A stretch of 8,831 bases of DNA. Origin: JBOFZL01 sp051655155 (GTDB taxonomy: Bacteria; Bacillota; Clostridia; Peptostreptococcales; Filifactoraceae). Where the stretch lies: positions 1 to 8,831 of the forward strand of contig JBOFZL010000073.1 of the NCBI GenBank assembly GCA_051655155.1, read 5' to 3'. Shown here piece by piece: positions 5,970 to 8,831 of the stretch (within the stretch, counting starts at the first letter, position 1; the number at the start of each line of letters is the position of its first letter). A program made the translations under genes and the position numbers. The notes under the pieces were generated by a model. That model ran no database searches. It was not told the DNA's origin and worked only from the letters and a program-made list of their open reading frames with translations.

Positions 5970-7016
5970 ATGATAGAGTCCATAATAAACGAAGCTTTAC
6001 AAAGGCATGCATCAGATATTCATATAACCGTCGGATTACCTCCTATGCTTAGGGTCAATGGAGCTATAGTTAGCATTGGTAATCGTAAATTGGAGCCTAA
6101 AGATACGATTCAAATAATAAGAGAGATGATATCAGAAAACGACTTTAAAAAATTTGTGTCGAAAGGGGAGCTAGATACAGCATATTCATATAAGAATATT
6201 GTTCGTTTTAGACTCAATGTGTACAAACAGAAGGGCTATTGTGCAGTAGCTATGCGTGCAATTGCTGATATAATTCCAAGCATGGAAGAACTTAAACTTT
6301 CTCCGGTTTTAAAGGAACTTTGTAAAAAGAGGAGAGGGCTAATACTGGTTACAGGACCTACTGGAAGTGGAAAGTCTACTACATTAGCATCCATGATAGA
6401 TTATATAAATCAGTCAAGAAATGAGCATATAATCACTATTGAAGATCCTGTGGAGTACATTCATCAGCATAAGAATTCTATAGTTAATCAGCGAGAGGTA
6501 GGTAGGGATACTCTTAGTTTTGGTAATGCATTAAGAGGAGCATTAAGAGAGGATCCAGACGTGATACTTGTAGGTGAAATGAGAGATTTAGATACTATAT
6601 CTACTGCCTTAACAGCAGCAGAAACAGGTCACTTGGTAATGTCGACTTTGCATACAATCGGTGCGGCAAAGACAATCGATAGGGTTGTTGATGTTTTTCC
6701 ACCACACCAGCAACAACAAATAAGGGTACAATTAGCTTCGGTTTTAGAAGCAGTTATTTCTCAACAATTATTACCAAGAAGTGATGAGTCAGGTAGAGTT
6801 GTTGCGTTAGAAACTATGTTGGCAACTCCAGCAATTCGTAATCTTATAAGAGAAGGAAAAACTCACCAAATTCAGACTATAATTCAAACTAACGCAAGTA
6901 TAGGAATGAAAACTATGGATTCATGGTTAACTGATTTATATAAACAAGGGAAAATAAGCAAAGATAATTTTATTAAATATGCAGTTGATATAGATGAGAT
7001 AAAGAAGAATATATAA
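5970..7016 (+). CDS. pilT: Type IV pilus retraction ATPase PilT
   Basis: PilT is the cytoplasmic hexameric ATPase that depolymerises pili, giving twitching motility and DNA uptake in known systems. The protein is 348 residues, the standard PilT length, and starts directly with the short PAS-like N-terminal domain (1-100) without an MshEN domain. Visible motifs are RHASDIH at 12-18, Walker A GPTGSGKS (129-136), an Asp box IEDPVEY (157-163), Walker B ending in Glu203 (DVILVGEMRD) and a His box from His221 (HLVMSTLHT). The AIRNLIREGK signature at 288-297, essential for retraction in characterised PilT proteins, is intact. There is no tetracysteine zinc site, which separates it from PilB. AAAGGG (5957-5962) lies 7 bases before the ATG. 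The 18-base gap after pilB implies co-transcription and probably matched expression of extension and retraction motors. Confidence 0.95.
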   Translation: MIESIINEALQRHASDIHITVGLPPMLRVNGAIVSIGNRKLEPKDTIQIIREMISENDFKKFVSKGELDTAYSYKNIVRFRLNVYKQKGYCAVAMRAIADIIPSMEELKLSPVLKELCKKRRGLILVTGPTGSGKSTTLASMIDYINQSRNEHIITIEDPVEYIHQHKNSIVNQREVGRDTLSFGNALRGALREDPDVILVGEMRDLDTISTALTAAETGHLVMSTLHTIGAAKTIDRVVDVFPPHQQQQIRVQLASVLEAVISQQLLPRSDESGRVVALETMLATPAIRNLIREGKTHQIQTIIQTNASIGMKTMDSWLTDLYKQGKISKDNFIKYAVDIDEIKKNI

Positions 7017-7019
7017 CTT

Positions 7020-7031
7020 TATACTAGTATA
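7020..7031. repeat. Perfect 12-bp palindrome between pilT and pilC
   Basis: TATACTAGTATA begins 3 bases after the pilT stop codon, in the 45-base pilT-pilC gap. As RNA it could form only a very short hairpin. It may be a protein-binding or RNA-processing site, or chance in AT-rich DNA. No T-tract follows, so it should not stop transcription into pilC. Confidence 0.3.
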
Positions 7032-7061
7032 GATTATTCTAAGTAGAGGAGGTGAGGTTTT

Positions 7062-8273
7062 ATGAGTGAAAAATTTAAGTATAGAGCTGTAAATAGTACG
7101 GGAACAATTTCGGAAGGAACTATAGACGCTAAAAGCGAGTTAGATGCTATAGAACTTCTGAGGACAAAAGGCATAAAACCTATAAAAGTTGAAAAAGAAG
7201 AAGAAAAATCTAGTGACATAAATATACTTTCATCACAAAAATTTTCTTTGAAGGAGCTTATATTGTTTTGTAGGCAGACTAGTACAATGCTTAATGCAGG
7301 TATGGCACTAAATAAATGTTTAGATGTGTTTGCATCTCAAAGTGATAGCAAAAAGGTAAAAGGCATTGTTTTTGAAGTTGCAAAATCTATCCAAAAAGGG
7401 GAAACCTTCTATCAATCTATGGACGCGCAAGGAACTAGTTTTCCTAAATTAATGTTAAAAACAGTTGAAGCAGGGGAGTCTACAGGAAAATTAGGTGAAG
7501 TTATTGAGAAAATGGCAACTCATTATGAAAAAGAAAAAAAGATTAGGGCGAAGATTAAGGGAGCTATGATGTATCCAATTGTTTTGAGTATAGTTTCTTT
7601 TATTTCAGTTACTATTTTGTTGGTTGGAGTTATGCCAAAGTTTATTTCAATATTTTCTTCTTCAGGAGTTGAATTTCCAGCACTAACAAAGTTTGTAATA
7701 TCGTTAAGTAATATCTTAACAAGATATGGTTTGGTTCTGATAATAATTGTAGCAATTATTATTTTATGTATAAAACGTATTTTTCAGATTCCTTCTGTAC
7801 GTCTTGATTTTGATAGGGCTAAACTTAAAGTGAAATTTATAAAAGGTCCAATAAGAAAAATTGTAACAGCTCGCTTTACTAGGACATTAGCAACAATGTT
7901 ATCTAGTGGAATAGCTGTAGTTCCAGCTATTATTGCAGCAGGTGAAAATGTTCAGAATACATTCGTTGAAGAAAAGATGAAACTGGTTGCATTGGGAATT
8001 GAAAAAGGTATGGGACTAACTGAACAACTTGAAAAATCTCAAATATTTCCGCCAATGATGTTATCAATGATAGGTATAGGAGAAGAGTCAGGTAAGCTTA
8101 CGGATATGTTAGAAAAAACGGCTGATTTTTATGATGAAGAGTTGGAAGCTGCTCTACAACAATTAGTATCTTTAATAGAGCCAGTAATGATTGTTATAAT
8201 GGCCTTGTTGATAGGTACTATAGTAGTGGCTATGTATCTTCCTATGTTTGATTCATTTAAAACGATGAAATAG
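7062..8273 (+). CDS. pilC: Type IV pilus inner-membrane platform protein PilC
   Basis: PilC (GspF family) is the membrane platform that couples the PilB and PilT motors to pilin. The 403 residues match family size. A soluble N-terminus (1-60) with the usual FKYRAVNSTG start precedes two tandem T2SSF domains, about 66-190 and 269-392. Each has the expected hallmarks: FCRQTSTMLNAGM (69-81) with EAGESTGKL (136-144) in the first, and RFTRTLATMLSSGI (271-284) with IGEESGKLTDML (339-350) in the second. Membrane segments lie at about 170-192, 222-240 and 372-393. SLIEPVMIVIM (370-380) is the typical entry to the last one. A strong AGGAGGTGA (7047-7055) precedes the ATG by 6 bases, the best ribosome binding site in the cluster. 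The gene follows pilT by 45 bases and precedes the pilin gene by about 76, with no clear terminator on either side. Confidence 0.95.
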   Translation: MSEKFKYRAVNSTGTISEGTIDAKSELDAIELLRTKGIKPIKVEKEEEKSSDINILSSQKFSLKELILFCRQTSTMLNAGMALNKCLDVFASQSDSKKVKGIVFEVAKSIQKGETFYQSMDAQGTSFPKLMLKTVEAGESTGKLGEVIEKMATHYEKEKKIRAKIKGAMMYPIVLSIVSFISVTILLVGVMPKFISIFSSSGVEFPALTKFVISLSNILTRYGLVLIIIVAIIILCIKRIFQIPSVRLDFDRAKLKVKFIKGPIRKIVTARFTRTLATMLSSGIAVVPAIIAAGENVQNTFVEEKMKLVALGIEKGMGLTEQLEKSQIFPPMMLSMIGIGEESGKLTDMLEKTADFYDEELEAALQQLVSLIEPVMIVIMALLIGTIVVAMYLPMFDSFKTMK

Positions 8274-8352
8274 TGAATTGAACACTTAGTAATTTTATTG
8301 AAATTATAATTATTTTTAAACAATTGTAAAGAGAAAAGAGGCGAATAAATTG
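8274..8352 (+). promoter_or_regulatory. pilC-pilin gap with possible pilin promoter and start-site signals
   Basis: This gap is longer than the others in the cluster. A TATAAT lies at 8305-8310. The nearest TTGAAC (8278-8283) is 21 bases away, too far for a normal spacer, so a dedicated pilin promoter is only possible. ACAATTGT (8320-8327) is a small palindrome. AGAGG (8337-8341) is the ribosome binding site, 8 bases before a TTG (8350) and 11 before the ATG (8353). Confidence 0.25.
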
Positions 8353-8739
8353 ATGAAAAAGAAAAAGGGATTTACTTTGGTCGAGTTAGTTGTCGTAATA
8401 ATGGCAATAGGAATTTTGATGTTGATAGGAATGGCACGTTTTTCAAGTATATCTATGACAGCAGCAGAAAGAACTTTTGAAGCCAATCATAGATTAGTAG
8501 TGTCTGCAATATCAATGTATATGGCAGACCATGATGGTAAAACGCCAGCATCAACAGAAAAATTTGAGAAGTATATAGCGGATCCATCAGGTGGAGCAAC
8601 TAATGGTATAGCAGCACTTCAAGGAAAGCCAGAAGGAAAAGCAAATGCAACGTATACTTGGGACGGCACTAAGCTTGAATCTACGTTTACAGCAAGTGGA
8701 ACAGGAGCAACAGCAAAAACATTGACTTTCGCACCGTAA
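8353..8739 (+). CDS. pilA: Type IV pilin (prepilin), probably the main pilus subunit
   Basis: The prepilin has 128 residues from ATG 8353. An in-frame TTG at 8350 has slightly better ribosome-binding spacing and would add one Met. A class III signal peptide is clear: MKKKKG, cleavage by a PilD-type peptidase after Gly6, then FTLVEL with the key Glu5 of the mature protein. The hydrophobic helix runs to about residue 27 (VVVIMAIGILMLIGM) and continues as an amphipathic alpha-1 to about 60, the usual assembly domain. The head, about 60-128, is small and rich in Ala, Gly, Thr and Lys, with predicted strands (ATYTWDG, KLESTFTAS). There is no cysteine, so no disulfide-bonded D-region as in many Gram-negative pilins. 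The mature protein of 122 residues is short. Its position after pilB-pilT-pilC, and the stem-loop behind it, suggest the major pilin, but a minor pilin cannot be excluded without the downstream genes. Confidence 0.9.
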   Translation: MKKKKGFTLVELVVVIMAIGILMLIGMARFSSISMTAAERTFEANHRLVVSAISMYMADHDGKTPASTEKFEKYIADPSGGATNGIAALQGKPEGKANATYTWDGTKLESTFTASGTGATAKTLTFAP

Positions 8740-8756
8740 TTATACTGTAGATTAAC

Positions 8757-8800
8757 CCTCATTATTTATTGTATTTTATGTTGTATGATAAATAATGAGG
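8757..8800 (+). terminator. Stem-loop after the pilin gene, without a U-tract
   Basis: CCTCATTATTTAT (8757-8769) pairs perfectly with ATAAATAATGAGG (8788-8800), a 13-bp stem with an 18-base loop, starting 17 bases after the pilin stop codon. The sequence after it is AAATAAAGTC, so the run of U needed for classical intrinsic termination is missing on both strands. It may protect the 3' end of a pilin mRNA or allow partial readthrough to genes beyond the window. Confidence 0.6.
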
Positions 8801-8831
8801 AAATAAAGTCATTGAAGTAATAAAAAAATTG
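8801..8831. other. Short AT-rich end of the window
   Basis: These last 31 bases after the stem-loop hold no recognisable start codon with a ribosome binding site, promoter or other element. A further pilus gene may begin beyond the edge. Confidence 0.5.

Overview
The window is a strongly AT-rich segment with short A/T-rich intergenic DNA, purine-rich (AGGAGG-like) ribosome binding sites, AT-ending codons and Gram-positive gene content: a class B sortase, Sec-secreted proteins, and type IV pilus (T4P) genes of the kind found in clostridia. I infer an anaerobic Firmicute of the class Clostridia. Genus and species cannot be read from the sequence.

Layout. Bases 1-136 hold the start of a leftward gene for a secreted protein, cut by the window edge. 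A 376-bp divergent intergenic region follows, with a good promoter for the rightward gene at 513-2687. That gene encodes a 724-residue secreted leucine-rich-repeat (LRR) protein with about 19 repeats, many of the plant-like LxGxIP type, an EF-hand-like loop before the repeats and a beta-rich C-terminal tail, but no visible cell-wall anchor. It ends at a strong hairpin shared with a convergent class B sortase gene (2877-3623, minus strand).

The sortase gene and the T4P genes diverge from a gene-poor region of about 650 bp (3624-4289). It contains several inverted repeats, a terminator-like structure, and, just before pilB, a candidate promoter whose -10 box lies inside a perfect 17-bp palindrome.

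The right half (4290-8739) is a co-directional T4P cluster: pilB (extension ATPase), pilT (retraction ATPase), pilC (inner-membrane platform) and a compact type IV pilin. Spacing is short (18, 45 and about 76 bp), with no intrinsic terminator seen between genes, so one transcript is likely. PilB and PilT would power pilin polymerisation and depolymerisation through PilC. The prepilin peptidase PilD, the PilM/N/O alignment proteins and minor pilins are absent and may lie to the right. A 13-bp perfect stem-loop without a U-tract follows the pilin gene. It looks more like an RNA-stabilising or partial-readthrough element than a full terminator.

I found no mobile element, CRISPR array, tRNA or rRNA. 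The T4P genes are recognisable families and not a new system. The less ordinary parts are the LRR protein's architecture, PilB's degenerate first c-di-GMP-type motif, the operator-like palindrome on the pilB promoter, and the possible leader structure upstream of it.
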